Source of the DNA: Tetrahymena elliotti 4EA
Lineage: Eukaryota > Ciliophora > Oligohymenophorea > Hymenostomatida > Tetrahymenidae
NCBI GenBank assembly: GCA_000231825.2
Contig: JH720308.1
Coordinates: 1,039,675-1,103,674 of the forward strand
Direction: 5' to 3'
DNA: 64,000 nucleotides
Below the pieces are notes generated by a model, which was given only the letters and a program-made list of their open reading frames with translations, had not been told where the DNA came from and did no database searches. How positions within the stretch are numbered: position 1 is the first letter of the stretch; every line of letters begins with the position of its first letter. The position numbers were made by a program, and so were the translations under genes. Shown one piece after another: positions 23,991 through 37,584 of this stretch.

Positions 23991-26900
23991 TCATAAAATT
24001 GGTATCTATATTTTTGATAACTTCTTAGTATTCTTCTAAATTTAAATTTATTTTGACTATTTTAAAAATAATTAATTCAATTTAAATTTTTTTAATTTTG
24101 CTTTACAAATTTCGTTTAAGTAATCTTTTTGTTGGTTCGTGTCTGCAAATTTAAAGTACCTGGGATTTACTATTTTAACATCATTAATTTAAGGTTCCAT
24201 AATTTTTATGTAGTTTTTAATTAAGCTATATTATCCTTACGGAGTTTGCTCATCATATGCAAAACAATTATTAGGATAAAAATTGATTGCTATTTTTCTA
24301 TTTTTTAAAATATTAAATAAAATAAAGCTTTTATTAAGTAATATTCTTACTTCTCAACTAGATAAATATCACAAAATATGTTTGCATTTTCAAAATGATA
24401 ATTTATTTTGTGTTAGATATTCAGTAATTTTAGGATTATTGAAAACTTTATTTTTTAATTCGGTAAAAGTAGTTTATTTTTAGGTTTGTTTTAAATAAAA
24501 ATTTTACAAATTCTTGGTTATCTTTAAGTTTTTTTTATTAAGAAAGTGTTTTATCAAGTTATTTAGTAAAATTTAAGATTAAACCATTTTGGATATCTTT
24601 ATTATATTTATTTCCTAAAATTTTTTATAAAATTCTTTCTACAATCAAATGATAGATATGAGGCAGGTTGTTATTCTTTTGCTTTTTATTTAAAAAAAAG
24701 TTAAAATTTAAAAATAAATAAAAATTATGAAATAATTACATATTTATTATCTTATTTCTTATGGTTTGATTTAGAATAAATGGAGTAAATTTAATCAATA
24801 GATTCTTCATTAATATTCTCATTGATTAGTAAAGTAGAGCAGAATAAATAAAATTCTTTTACATCTATTATATAATTTTAGGAATCACTGTTAGCTATTG
24901 CTAAAATACCTTTTTCTATATCACTAGACATATATCCTAGCTAGAATACACTTTAAAGTAGCTTATGTGAGTAAGATCTAAAAGCAGATGGACTTTCATA
25001 AATTTTTAAAAAGTTTTAGTTGTAAAACTCTTTTTGAACAACTTTCAAACTTGAAAAGTAGCTAATAAGACCAACTCTTTCCTCATAAGTAAATTTCTAG
25101 AATTTAATAGAAGAAAATTGAATAATAGAGTTGATAAAATCTATATTTAGATATTTAGCATCAGCAAACCTTTTTTATTTTATATTAAAATCATTTAAGT
25201 TAAATTAAAAATTTTAACAATGTTTTTCCAAATTTAGACTAAAAGTTTAAACAATGAATTACTTTTTAAGAAATGATACTGCAATGTGATTTTTAAAGAG
25301 CAAGTAATTTTTAGAAAAGTAATCAACAAGAATTTTAAGTAGAGGTTTGTAAAATTATGGATAAATTGAGTGTTCATCTAAGTTAATAGAATCCATGATA
25401 CTAATATAATCTTCTTTATTTAACTTTTCTTAATTATCTTAAATAACTTAATTTAAATTTAAAGAAAATTCCTAGCTGTTATTTAGGTAGTCTTTGAGTA
25501 CCTTTCGATAAATATGATAAAATATGATTAAGTGATGAAGTTTTCAAATAAAAAAATTTTAATTAACAAATTTATAAAAACTCAATTTAAAATATTTGAA
25601 AGAAAGTTTTACTGAATAAGGGAAGATCAAAAGGGCTTGAATAGATTCAATTTTATCTTGAATTTCAAGCTATTAATCTAAAATTACATTTTATGCTTCA
25701 ATTAAAGTATCCTATAAATTTTATTCTAAATTTTAAATGTATTCATTTTTTTTATACTTTTGTATTTAGCTTAAGACTAGAGCTCTTTGGTTTTTGCTTT
25801 GAATGCTATTAAAGTATTTATTGTAGTAAGGTACTAAATATTCTTCAGGGAAAAGGTTTAACTTCATAAGCACTAATGGATATTTTTAACTTACTACTTC
25901 TAATTCATTGATAAGAACAGGTAAATTTTCTTAAATGTGATTATTTTTTTTGATAGATTCTTACATCTTGAATAGGTAAGCTTGTTTTAAGAAATTTCCT
26001 ACACAATTTTGATAAAAATTAAGATTTTAAAGTATCAAATATAAGGATAAAATAAGATCAAGTCTAATACTAGAAGTACTTCCATCTTTTAACTTATTAG
26101 ATATCATTTTAAACAATCTCTTGATGATATTTCCAAAAGAGTAAATTCTATTTACAACATATTGAGTATCTTTTAAATATATTAACAAGCTTTGTAAAGA
26201 AAAATAGTAATATTGAGACATGTGGACAATTATGATAAGTTAACTGATATTTCTATTTTAGCTATTTGAAAATGCTTACAGCAAATGTATAGAGGTACTA
26301 CCTTGTTTTAAGAGATGTTAATTTTATTCTATCCAATCTACCCATAGAACTCTATCAGTTTGGAAATTAAGCAATTTAGACATCATATGAAAGAATTAAT
26401 ATGATGAATCTGAGTTTTATAACATAATATTTGCTTGGCTTTGTAGTTTCTTAATCATTTTCTTTGAAAGGTTTGAATAGATCTCAAAGCTTTTTAAATG
26501 AGAATTTGTAAGGCTCTCTAATGATTTTTTAAAATTTGTGTTGATTTAATCATCTAAACTCTTTTCAATTGTTTAGAACACAGATGATTGTTAAAGTTTA
26601 GCAGCGTGTAAGATTAAATATAATCTTATTTGATCATTTGTTGAATTTTGCTATTGATTGAGAAGGTCTTCACTTAAAAACTCATAAATATCCACATTTT
26701 CTATGAGAAGATATTCTAACAAAGAATAGTGAATCTTGTTTGAGTTCATTTTTAAATATTAAATTAATATTTCATTTACTTCTTAGTTTTTTAATTCTAT
26801 ATTTTAAAATCAAATCATGAGTTTATTTTTAGCATGAAATATTTTACCTTTTATTTTAGTTAATGCTATTATCCATTATTCTAAATTTATATCTTGGCAG

Positions 26901-28373
26901 TTATTCAATTTTTCCTGAAGCATCCTAACTAACAGTTTAGAAATATTTTGTTATTCTTATTCTGTGAAGTAAACCTTCTTCATTTTACTCAAAATGATTA
27001 CAAAATTTACAATAAGATTAAATGAAACACCATAAGAGCCTTCTTTTTTAACCTCAGAAAAAATCATGTTCTAAATTTTTGTCAAAATGGAGTTGCTAAA
27101 AGTATTTGGAATATACTAAAATGACTAAGTTAAATTGATTATTTCTTCTTCATTCAATTAATTTATTTTTTCTGATATAGATTTCTCCAAGGAATACAAA
27201 AGCTGTGGTATTTTAAAATATGGTCTATTGAAACAGTGCTAAATTACAGAGAGGTGATAAAAAAGTCTAGCTTAATTTTGAATATTAATATCTTCTAATT
27301 AATTTTCTAATAATTGTGAGCATTTATAAGATAACCTTAATTCCTATTTTAAATAATTTTTGTTAGATATTTAAAGAGAGATATATTAATTTTACATTAA
27401 GAGATAGAGGAATATATCTTAAGCTTTTTGAAGAATAAATATAAATTAAGAGTTGAGCCTAATTTTTTGTTAGAGTTTGTTTTCCATCTTCAAGCAGGTT
27501 ATAAATCCTTTCAGAAGTCTAAATACTATTGAAAGATAGGAACTCGAAATTAAACAGAACTTAAACTAAGTTACTAAAATTAAGTTAGCCATCATTTATT
27601 AATTTTTCACTCTCAATACAGAAATTTTTGATGTCTGATTCAGACAATCCTCTTAGAGTATTAGTTTGGATGCTTCGAGTAATCCAGCTGATCAAAACTA
27701 CTCTCTCTAATTTTAAATAAAAATTATTAGATAATTAGTTAATTGAATTAATCCTATAACAATATCTTTTTATAGTAACTATTTAATTAAATTAATTCTA
27801 GAAACGGAATATACACATGCTTCTTACTATTCTAAAAACAAAAGCAATTATTTGGAACAAGTTGAAAATTTATAAAAATAAAATAAATTATTAATATATT
27901 TTATTCTCAATATTACATTATTGATCTAGGTTTTTAGCTTAAGAAAATGTGTACTCTATAATTTGCTTATAGCGAATATCATCTAACAATTCTTTATCAC
28001 TATTTTTCAAAGTTTAATTTTTTAGTTCTCCTTCAATCATACATAAGCAATTTACATAGCAACTTAAATCAAAATGCTCTTTTTCATCTTAAAATATTTG
28101 TAAGATATCTGAAAGCTATTTACAACTCTATATTTTTGATATCAACTCATTTTGATTTTAAGAGTTTTTATCATCACTATCGCTTTGCTGATTTACCCTA
28201 TTATATAAATATTATAGTTGAATTGGTTGATACATATGTAGTCAAAGAGTAAATTACTTGAGAGAATTATTTAAATTCAATTCACAATTACCCATCCAAT
28301 TAATGTCTAATAAATCTAACTTTTATTTTTTTAATTGCATAAAATCTAATACCTAGTTTTCTTATTTACTCAT
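23991..28373 (-). CDS. Large RAP-domain protein, probably mitochondrial
   Basis: Nine exons on the - strand: 28258-28373, 27919-28197, 27396-27831, 26848-27343, 25613-26796, 24740-25501, 24508-24681, 24351-24445 and 23991-24297. All junctions are in phase, giving 1282 residues. The body is a long array of Leu/Ile-rich helical repeats. The C-terminus is a RAP domain: FCDIYLVEKKIAINFYPNN, then QGQYSLIKNYIKI, then IVNPRYFKF. It aligns by eye with the RAP domain of the gene at 13445. RAP proteins act on organelle transcripts. The N-terminus lacks an obvious targeting peptide, so the first exon is less certain. The donor of the 25502-25612 intron could instead be a GTTAAT site 45 bases further into the intron; both keep the frame. 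It is unusually long for the family. Confidence 0.8.
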
Positions 28374-29092
28374 ACTCACTTAAGTATTATGTGTTTGAAT
28401 TTATTAATTTATTTCTGGCCTATTTGAACAAAAACACTTCATCCCATTTTAACTTAATGACCTAAACCAGTTACTTTTGGAGACTCTAGAATAAGAGTAA
28501 ATAAATTATTATGTTTGCTTTTTGGTAAAATATTTTAACATACTATGCATTTTTAGAGTTAAAGCTATATAAAATATTAATTTGCTGCTATTTTTTTGTG
28601 AATTAAAAAAAGATATTTTTAATATATTTGAAATAAAGATAAAGAACAGGCTAACAAACAAATCTTATGATAAATATCTGATTAAATAGATAATTAATTT
28701 ATTATTAATTATTTAATAATTTTTAATTTTTTAATTAAATCTTTGACTGACTGACTAATTATTAATCTAATAAATCTTCCAAACAAATTAGTATTATTTA
28801 ATGTAAGATTACTTAGATAAAATTTTTCTGATAATCTAAAATATTTTTACTTTATATGCAACATAAATATTAATGATGTCTAAAGTAAATAATGGAAAAT
28901 TAAATTTATTTTTAATCTATCAAAATTTACAAACTATGTAGAGACCATCAAAAATAATAAAAAAAGTGTTGGTATTACCTTCTTGTGCAATAGATATTGA
29001 CTTCAAAAATTAATTAAAGAGAAGAAATTAAGATCACTCTCAAATACTAAAAACTCAAATTCTGCTACTAAAAAATTAATAAAATTTTATAG
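28374..29092. other. Divergent promoter region
   Basis: About 0.7 kb between two divergently transcribed genes (large RAP gene to the left, small unknown gene to the right). AT-rich; it should contain both promoters. No motif singled out. Confidence 0.5.
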
Positions 29093-29878
29093 ATGGATAG
29101 CTGCAATTAAGACGAAATAGATGTTAAAAATATGATTGAGGGCAGCTTTGTATAATATTGTAGTAACATATAAGTGGGCTAGTATGATACAAATCTCTTT
29201 TCTACAAAAGCTGATACTAATCTTTTAGGGTTTACAACATTAGAATTCTCTGAAAATAAAGATTAAAAAGTTTAAGAAGCATATCACTTCGAAGATTGTC
29301 TGGTTGGTGAAAATGACGTATCTGCGCCAGACGAAACAGTACTAAATGATAATAATTTTAGCGATGAGAAAATCTAAGATATATAATATTCTAAAAACGC
29401 TAAAAAGAATGGCCATACATACTAAAATATGGGGACTCAATATTTTAATTTCATAAACAAAGCTTTATCTGTTGAGGAAATAAAATATTTTGGAATACTT
29501 AAAATTGATTATGAAAAAATTCTTGAATAAGCTAAAAAACTATGTTTTTTTAAATCTAAAACAGAATTAATTAACATTCACAAAACCATAAACCCTGATA
29601 CAAAAATAGATAATGATTTATCCTATGTAGATTTGATAACAGAAAAATTGTCTAAAAGTGAGCCTGACCTAAAATAAAGAATACTAAAGTATAATTGCTT
29701 TGTTCATATAAACTTAAAATTATTTCAGGAATTTAAATAAGAAGCTTTAAGACATTTAGAAAAACTTGAAAAAGAAATTTAGGTTTAAGAAAATCCAAAA
29801 ACTTTAAAAAAATTATAAATTTATGAACAAATTAAAATTGCTATCTCCAAAATAGAAGAAAAAATATACAATTCATGA
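29093..29878 (+). CDS. Hypothetical acidic protein with C-terminal helix
   Basis: A single exon of 261 codons ending in TGA 29876-29878; TAA/TAG are used for Gln throughout. The N-terminal half is acidic (many Asp and Glu). The middle contains IKYFGILKIDYEKIL and a Ser/Lys segment. The last 60 residues (ALRHLEKLEKEIQ, KIAISKIEEKI) look like a charged helix or short coiled coil. No domain was recognised and there are no membrane segments. A 40-base stretch near 29690 has splice-like ends but reads through in frame, so no intron is assumed. Codon use resembles that of neighbouring genes, which supports a real gene. Confidence 0.65.
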
Positions 29879-31331
29879 TTGATTAAACATAAAAATAATA
29901 ATACATCAAAAAGTAATTAATCATCTAAAGGCTTACTTAAATAAGCAAATCTGTATTTCTCCACAATCTGAATAACATAAATAATAATTGCTTGATAATT
30001 TATTTATATTTTGATTTACAGTCATCCTAATCAAGCAAAATTAACTTTTAAAAAACTGTTTATTGTCCATTGGTTAATACTTTTATTATCTTATTCCGAA
30101 AGTATTCTATCCATATTTATTTTATTAATAATAAAAATCTTTTAATTTTATACAAATAAACAAATAATTCTTTTCTGTATATTAATTTTATTAAAATCTA
30201 ATTTTGCAAAAGAAGTATCACTAATTTACTCTTAACTTTGAGTATTTTTATTAAATCAAACTTTTATCAATTATTCTTGTAAAAAAACTTTATGTTTTAA
30301 TAAAAATAATAGCAAAATGTAAAAAGTGAAAAAACTGAAAAAAAAGAGCTTAAAATACATTAAAGTTCTGAATTTGAATTTATCTAATTCTTTCATAAAT
30401 AATATCTGTTCTCATTAAAAATATGTATTCTACATTCAATTAATAAAACCAAATTTATTCAATTCACTTTAATAATTTTTAGAACCCAAATATAAATGCA
30501 ATTCTGAAGAATACCTTTAAAAGTAGATTTACTTTAATCTAATAATTAATTAGTAAAATAGATTTGACTAAATAATAAATAAATATTTTGTGGTTTGAGA
30601 TGTAAGTAATAGATTAAATAATCAGCATATATATTTTTTAATGGTTTGAGAGAATTAAAGAAAAATGAAAGAATTTTATTAATTAATTGAATAGAGGTAT
30701 GAATAAATCAATTGATTTAAAAAACAAACATAAATGCCAACAAGTAAAGTTGAATTGAATAGAATTAGAGCTTTTTTTTTATATATTATAAATAAATTTA
30801 TTTGAATATGATAAAATGAAAGAAATTATTATGGAGTATTTATTTCAAGAATTAATAACTTAAAATAGTTGTTGCACACTCTTATTAGTAATTAAATTAA
30901 TTTAGAGTTATGCTTTTTTATATTGTCCATTTACTTGTTTTCCAAATGAGCATAAATTGTTATTATTATGTTTTATTCTTCAATTGAATGGAAAATTGTT
31001 TTGAATTGAAGAAGTTTATATTTAATATATGATTGTTTTTTTTTAATTTCATCTTGTTTTGTTATATAGTTTTAAGTAAAGAAAGAGTATTGTTGAGTTT
31101 TATTGTTTGTTATTTTTGTTAATGAATTTGTTTTTGTGTTTTTTTGTTTGTTTAAAGGCTAAGAAAATAAGAAAAATTTTCAAGAGGTTATTATTAAGAG
31201 AGTTTATCTTTAAATGTTAAAAAATAACTAATTATTTATTTTGAATTATCACTTTTTATTTACATTTCAATTTAACTAATGTCAGAACTAATTTTTTTTT
31301 TGGTTTTTTAGTCAATTAATCAATCAACATA
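29879..31331. other. Convergent intergenic region
   Basis: About 1.45 kb between the 3' ends of a + strand and a - strand gene. Very AT-rich with long T and A runs; right of 30900 the + strand is notably T/G-rich. No gene, repeat or RNA recognised. Confidence 0.55.
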
Positions 31332-34129
31332 TCATTAAGCCACTTTTTTTGATTAAACTGCATCAGAAGTATCTTCTATTCTTTAGTAAAACAAGAGATA
31401 AGCTTCCTATTTTATTACAGTTTTTTCACTAACCTCTTAGAATCTACCATCATCACAACAAAACCACTTTTTTGTTTTTTTAAAAAAATATTATTTACTA
31501 AATATTTAAAAAGTAAATTTTACTCTATTATCTCTTTTGACATAAGATATGTAGTGTCCAGAATCCTATGTTCCAGAGTGAACAATAATTCCTATCAAAT
31601 TATAATAATATCCACCACAGGAAGAACTACTTTTTACATATCTAAGATTTTAAAGTTATTTTTATTTATGTTTTAAATATAATATTTAAGAAATAAATTA
31701 CTGCTTAATTGATAGATTATAGACTGGATATTTGATAAAGTCAACTATTTTTCTCTTTCTAGGGTGTATCTTAAAGCGCTTTAGATGTATGGTCAATATA
31801 TAAGGAGTTTTTGAAATAAGTACTTGCTTCTTAGCCCTGTTGTTTTAATTACATTTCTCACATCTATAATCATCTGAAAGTATTTCTTCAGTAAAAAATT
31901 TATTTAGGCAATCCTAAATAGATGTAGTTTTAGAGTCCATTCCAAGAGAGAGATCTAAAAATGGATCATAAGTTCTTGAAATATATCCACACTTACTGCA
32001 GTTCACACTACTACTTAACTAACCTGAAAAAATATAATCAATTATGCTATTTTAGAATCTTATATAATATTGATAGGCTTCTTCTGAGTCTTTAAATTGT
32101 GTTGGATTTTTATTTGGTAAAATTGGATTGAGTTCATCTTATATTTCGCTTAAAACCTAATAAAAAAGAAAATAGTTTTTTTCTTTAGATTTAAAAAAAT
32201 AATTTTTACATATCTGATGAACTCCTGGGCATCGTGTTACTCGTGAGGAATAAATGGTTTCTTTACCACTTTTTTAAGCAAATTTAAATCTAAAATATTA
32301 TTATCTGAAGTTTTTTCATACAGTTTTATCATATCTGCATAAACAGGAACTATTCTAAGTGCTTTTCTAGTACCTTGTAGTTTTACCACCTTTCTGTATT
32401 CATCATTAAAAAAGTAACTATTTAATTCTGGTATTGAGAGTAAACACTGTATTGATGCATTTAAGTAACAGTAATTTGATTAATTATGTAAACCTCTAAC
32501 CCCTAAAATTTGCTTTTTAAATAATTAATTTGGACGAACTACATCTAATTATTATATAACTTGATTCTCTATCTAAGAGGGAAACATTTACTTTTATGCT
32601 CTCAAATTATATTCCAACATACTAGGATTAGTTGTTGCAGCTGTCGATGTTGAGGAAGATTATTTAGAAAATAATTATTCTCCAATACCTCCAGAAGATG
32701 GGTATTTTGCGTTCTGAGCATTTTTTATGGCTTCTGAAATGCTTCTACTGCTTGAATTACTATTTTATCTAGATAAAGGTATATCAGGACCTCCACCATA
32801 AAGAGCTCTCATTAGAAAATAGACTTTAGAACTAACTATATCAAAATTGATTTTTTCTTTTATACCCTTCTTAACTGTTTTATTAGTGTAATCTATTAAG
32901 TTATTATTTGAGATAGGTAGGGTGAAAGGGGTTGATAAATTAGGGTCAGACAGCCATCTTGTATATTAAACTGCCCAAGATATATCAATTATGTGAGAAT
33001 AGTATTTGTCTGAATTCCAATCCTTTATTAAAGCTAGTTCATTCATCTTTCTATTGTTAATTAAATAATTTTTAATAACAAAAATTTAATTAAGTAGTTG
33101 TTACTAAGACTACAAGAAATAAATTTTTAAAGTAAAAATTACCTTTCTTTAGGTGGTAGTTTTTTAATTTTAGAAGCAACCTAGTTGATTTCGAGCAAGG
33201 AGACAGTCTCATTGATTGAAAAATCCTATATTATTAAATATAATCTGATTATAATTATGTAATAAGTAATAATAACTTTTTTCATACTGTTTATTTTGTT
33301 GAATTTAGAGATATATTGTTGTCGTTTTATGTAGAACTAAATGATGTATTGCTGAGGCTAGTGCATTAATTGTAGTTATTTTGGTTAGCTAGAGTAGGCA
33401 TTTAAAAAACTGTTATAATTTATGATGAAGATGATGTTTATGTGCTTTCTGTGCTGATGCGTTGTGTAATTAATTGTGGCTAAGGTTAATCAATCTAATT
33501 TTTTTCTTCTTTTATTCTACTAGGAGTTTATTTTTCTAATGTTTATTATGGAGATTGGCTCTTTAGCTTAGGTGTGTCGAAAATAGAGTTTTTTCTAATT
33601 TATCAAAAGTATAATTTAATTATATATATTATTTAGAATGCTTTTCTTTCTTTTTTGCATAGAATAGAAATAAAGCTATTGTAAAATAAACATACTATTC
33701 ACTAAGGTTGGCAGAAGAGCTGGTATTATCTTTTTTTGGTGTCTATGGAGGATTAGAAAAGGAAAAATTTCTAACTTGCTGCTTTTGTTCTTCTTGTTCC
33801 TCAGGCTATTTGTATTATTCCTTGTTAAGCTAATCTACTGATGATTGTATTTATGACTCTGCTTAATCTATTGGCTAGTTTGATTAATTTTTCTATATTT
33901 TAATGTTTTGTTCTTCTTCTTCCGCTGATTGGTTTTTTTGTTATTTCTGTTATAATATTTAATCTTAATCTTCCTCTATTTATTAGGTGTCGGCTAAATG
34001 CTCCAAGTTTTAATAATTTTATTTCTTCTCTTTTCTTTTGATAAAAATTAATTACTTTTAAGAATACAAATTGAAAATAAAATGAACAATTTATTTATTT
34101 TACTAACACCGCAAAAAAAATTTGAACAT
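31332..34129 (-). CDS. Ubiquitin carboxyl-terminal hydrolase (USP) with DUSP domain
   Basis: Seven exons on the - strand: 33696-34129, 33288-33594, 33143-33225, 32210-33050, 31702-32156, 31524-31641 and 31332-31466. They join in phase to 790 residues. The first 260 residues are Gln/Glu/Ser-rich and probably disordered. A DUSP-like region follows (DISWAVQYTRWLSDP, VYFLMRALYGGGPDIPLSR). The peptidase starts with the Cys box GLHNQSNYCYLNASIQC; Cys lies in NYC, where most USPs have NTC. It continues with CSKCGY and CEKCNQ (a zinc pair) and ends with the His box SGTQDSGHYISYVKR and CDDGRF, then AYLLFYQR. All catalytic residues are present. USPs remove ubiquitin from proteins. The start ATG at 34127-34129 is the only upstream Met in frame; the extreme N-terminus is uncertain. 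Confidence 0.9.
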
Positions 34130-36792
34130 TTTTCATAAACCTACTTTAGTTGTTTGATAGTTTGCTTGTTCTTAATCATTAAACTTTGAAAATATACCAT
34201 CAAAAGAAGATGGATGATTTATTCATTTGACTAAAATAAAATTTCTATATCTAAAATGAATGAAGAAATATTAATTTTTTAAAAATCTGTCAGCTTATGC
34301 TCTTTAATAATTATCAGTAATCACTTCTTTGCAAAAATTATTTATTCTCCCTTCTCAAATATTTTTTTTAGGAAAAGCAATTTTATTGATTCTATGGTAG
34401 AGATAGATAATCATAGCTTTAATTACATCTCAAATATTGTGGGTAGAGTAAATATGAATAAGAAAACAATAATATTTTTAATTTTTTTATTTAAGATGGG
34501 GCATCGTTTTAATTAGCATTTTACTTATTCGCATGAATTGATTTGTGTTCTTTTTTTATGGTGTTAAAATATTTATCTATCTTCGAGCTTTCAAAATATT
34601 AAATTTATCAAAAATATTAAGAATTTACTCATTTTCAGCTTTTAAGGTACTTAGAGTTTATAAAGAAGTTTATGTAAAAAGTTTTTCTGATCGAGTTCGA
34701 TCTCTAAAATATTTATTCATTAAAGGAATCTTTTTTTCCAATGTTTAAGGTATTTATGGTACTAATTCATCATCATCATCTACTATTTCGTCATCATAAT
34801 TACTATTCTTTAGCACACTATTTATAAAAATAAAAATATATTTATCAACTTCAATCAATCTATCAATAATTATGATCCTAATATTAGATCAGAAAAATTA
34901 AAATAATCTGCATAAATAGCCATCAAAACCTAAATATAGCAATCTAAATATTAATCGCAAGGCTAGGGTTTTTTGATTCTTAAAAATCTGAGTTTAAGTT
35001 TGCATAAATGGCATAAAATTTCATAACTAAAATGGTTAATGAAGTGAATATTAGATTCTTTATTTTTGTTTGAAAGATCGCTGTATATACTGATTATTTT
35101 TTTGCAATGTGTGTTAAAATATATATCTAAAGAAGTATGTAAAAACCTAAAATCACAGAATTCAGTTATTTATCTATCTGGTTCAGTGGCTAAGGTTACG
35201 AAATTCTATATCTTTATGAATTATAATAAAAAAATTTTATGCATTTTTTACAATATTTTGAATCAAAAAATGATGAAAAAAGAAATCATTTTTCTTCCTT
35301 TTTCATACAAATTGTAGATTAATTGCAATAATAATTTTAAAGATTATTGTTTGATTTCTTATTTCTAATAAAATGAAATCAAAATCCAGTGTAAAATATT
35401 ACAGGAGATGATGTGTAGTAATTCGATTTGATATTTGGAGAATCCATGCTATCAATATAATGCAAGAGCGTTTTATAATTAACTAAATGCTATTTGAGTT
35501 GTTCTGCCTTTATTACTCACTAACTCACTCTCTCTCTTAATTTTTGTAATCTCTTCTCTTTTGTATTCTTATATCTTATTTTTGTTTCAAATTTCTTCAA
35601 TGTATTAATAATCACAGTAATTAATTATATGAGTTATTTTGTGACAACTCTCAATTAATTAAATTCATTGCTAGCTACTTGAATAAGGCTAATTAATTAA
35701 TATACATAATTAATTTATAAACATCTGAATATTTACTTAAATCAATTTAAGTCATTAAAGCCAATAACAATTCCAACAATGTACATCAAGATAATGATTT
35801 TTACTCAATACAAATTATTATTTATCTGTTTTACTAATCATAATCTTAATGAACATACTGTATACTGCTATCAATTTAACTAACTATTATTATTTCTTAC
35901 TTCTATGTTTACAAAAACTGTAATTTTTTATTTTACTTCTGTTCATAAAATTATCTTAGTAATATTCCTATAGTAATTATAAACTATTAAAAATTGTCGT
36001 AAATCATTCTTAAGTCTCATTTTATTAACTAAAATCCTAAAAATTAAATGATTCTAATAAAAGATAATTATGAGCCTAATACTCTACAAATTTTTTACTT
36101 TTGTTGGAATTTCATTTTATTTAGCAAAGCTATTAAAATTATAAGATTCTAAAATTAGTAAACAAACACTCTTGGTATCAATTATTATTTGATAAATTTT
36201 ATACTTCCAAAATATATAATCTTAATTTAAGTCATTCAGTTACAATAATTGGATTTATTCTAATTTAAAATTTTGTTTAGTTAACTCTTTTATATTAGCA
36301 AACTAAAGCTTCTTACCTCTAAAATAGAAAAAATGAGTATAATATATTTGTTATATTTTCAAGAAAAAAATAGATATTTTAGTCAATACTTTATTTTAAA
36401 AAAAAAATTTTTTTTGTTGTCATTCTTCAATCTCTTCTAAACAGAAAAAAGTCTATCAAAATTAGAAGATTTTAAGAAAAAAATAAGAATAAGACACAAT
36501 CATTTGTTAATCTATCAATAAAAAATAGTAAAAAAAATATTTCTATAGTTTAGATAAGAAGTTAAAGTGTAAAATATTTAAACGATAATAATCCTTTGTA
36601 CAAAAATAAATCTTATAAAATAAAATGCAATTAACTTTATTTATATTTTTCATTTTAATATCTTAAAAATATTTCAAGTCTTTTATATAAATTATTTTTC
36701 TTGCTTATTTCTTAGTTTGTTTTTTTGTTAGTTAGTTAGTTAATTTTATATTTTCTTTCCTTTTATTCATTTCATTTGATTTTTTATATAAA
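34130..36792. other. Long gene-poor region
   Basis: About 2.7 kb with no gene that could be supported. Two + frames without TGA (about 34545-34748 and 35066-35317) encode hydrophobic, low-complexity peptides with poor codon bias and are taken as chance. The left part should hold the USP promoter. Tetranucleotide GTTA repeats occur near 36728. Confidence 0.5.
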
Positions 36793-37584
36793 TCAATACA
36801 TATAAAAACCAACTCCATTATTTGCTACTGCTACTTTGTTTGTGTGAATATTCTTATATTAATTCCTTGGTACTTAATTAAAAATAGCTGTTTCTGTATT
36901 ACATCTTTGATGAGAAGCCTTACTTTAATTTGGGACAGTCAATGTGCTAGCAGTAGTATTAGATGATGTATTATCACAATAGGCGTTGTTATTGTTTCCA
37001 GTAGACTTGTATTAATCTAAAATGGAATTTAAATTTGAGCTAGTCATTGATAAATTTGTTTTTCTGCTATTTATTTTTTGTGTTTGAGAAAGATAATCTT
37101 AGTTCATTGTTCTCTAAATATTTTTTGATGATAGGTAGTAATTAGGTCTAGAATTTACTTTTGAATCTGAGCAATCCTCTGGCTTTACTATAAAGTTCTT
37201 ATTTATGGTGTTTAATTTAATTGATGGGTCATTAAAAAATGTTTTAATCTTCTTTTAATCCTCGCTTCTTAACTTGGTTTACTGATTTTGGCTAGGATTA
37301 TTTTCTAACTAACGTCTCAAAACTTCAGTATTATATAATCCCATTCCTTTTTTCTAAACTACTGCACTGTCAATCTTACTTTTCGAAAAATCTATTGATT
37401 TATTTTGTTCATACTTTTTCTTTCCACCATCTTCAAATATCTCCTGTGCTTTAAGTGATTTAGGCACAAAACCTTGCTATTACTAAATCTAATTAAAAGA
37501 TTTTTTTATTATGTGCTTAGGAGGAATTAATGTCTTCAAATTAGCATCTGTAAAAATTGTATTTCTTCCTTAAGTTGAATTCAT
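36793..37584 (-). CDS. Hypothetical Ser/Asn-rich protein
   Basis: One - strand frame reads from ATG 37582-37584 to TGA 36793-36795, 263 residues. It is rich in Ser, Asn, Lys and Thr. Recognisable stretches are IPPKHIIKK, GFVPKSLKAQE, KKGMGLYNTEVLRRQLE and NNGVGFYMY at the end. There are no Cys clusters, membrane segments or enzyme motifs. The frame stays open upstream to a TGA near 37820 without a further Met, so a 5' exon may be missing from the model. The composition suggests a largely disordered protein. No family recognised. Confidence 0.55.

Noticed and set aside
27396..27440. An apparent frameshift in an A-run of the large RAP gene
   Set aside because: A 52-base GTAAAA...AATAG intron at 27344-27395 joins the two frames in phase, so no frameshift is needed.
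29687..29730. A possible 40-base intron in the gene at 29093
   Set aside because: The sequence reads in frame through it and splicing would shift into a worse frame.
34545..35317. Two + strand open frames with hydrophobic peptides
   Set aside because: Low-complexity AT-rich composition, no domain and no flanking exon; taken as chance.
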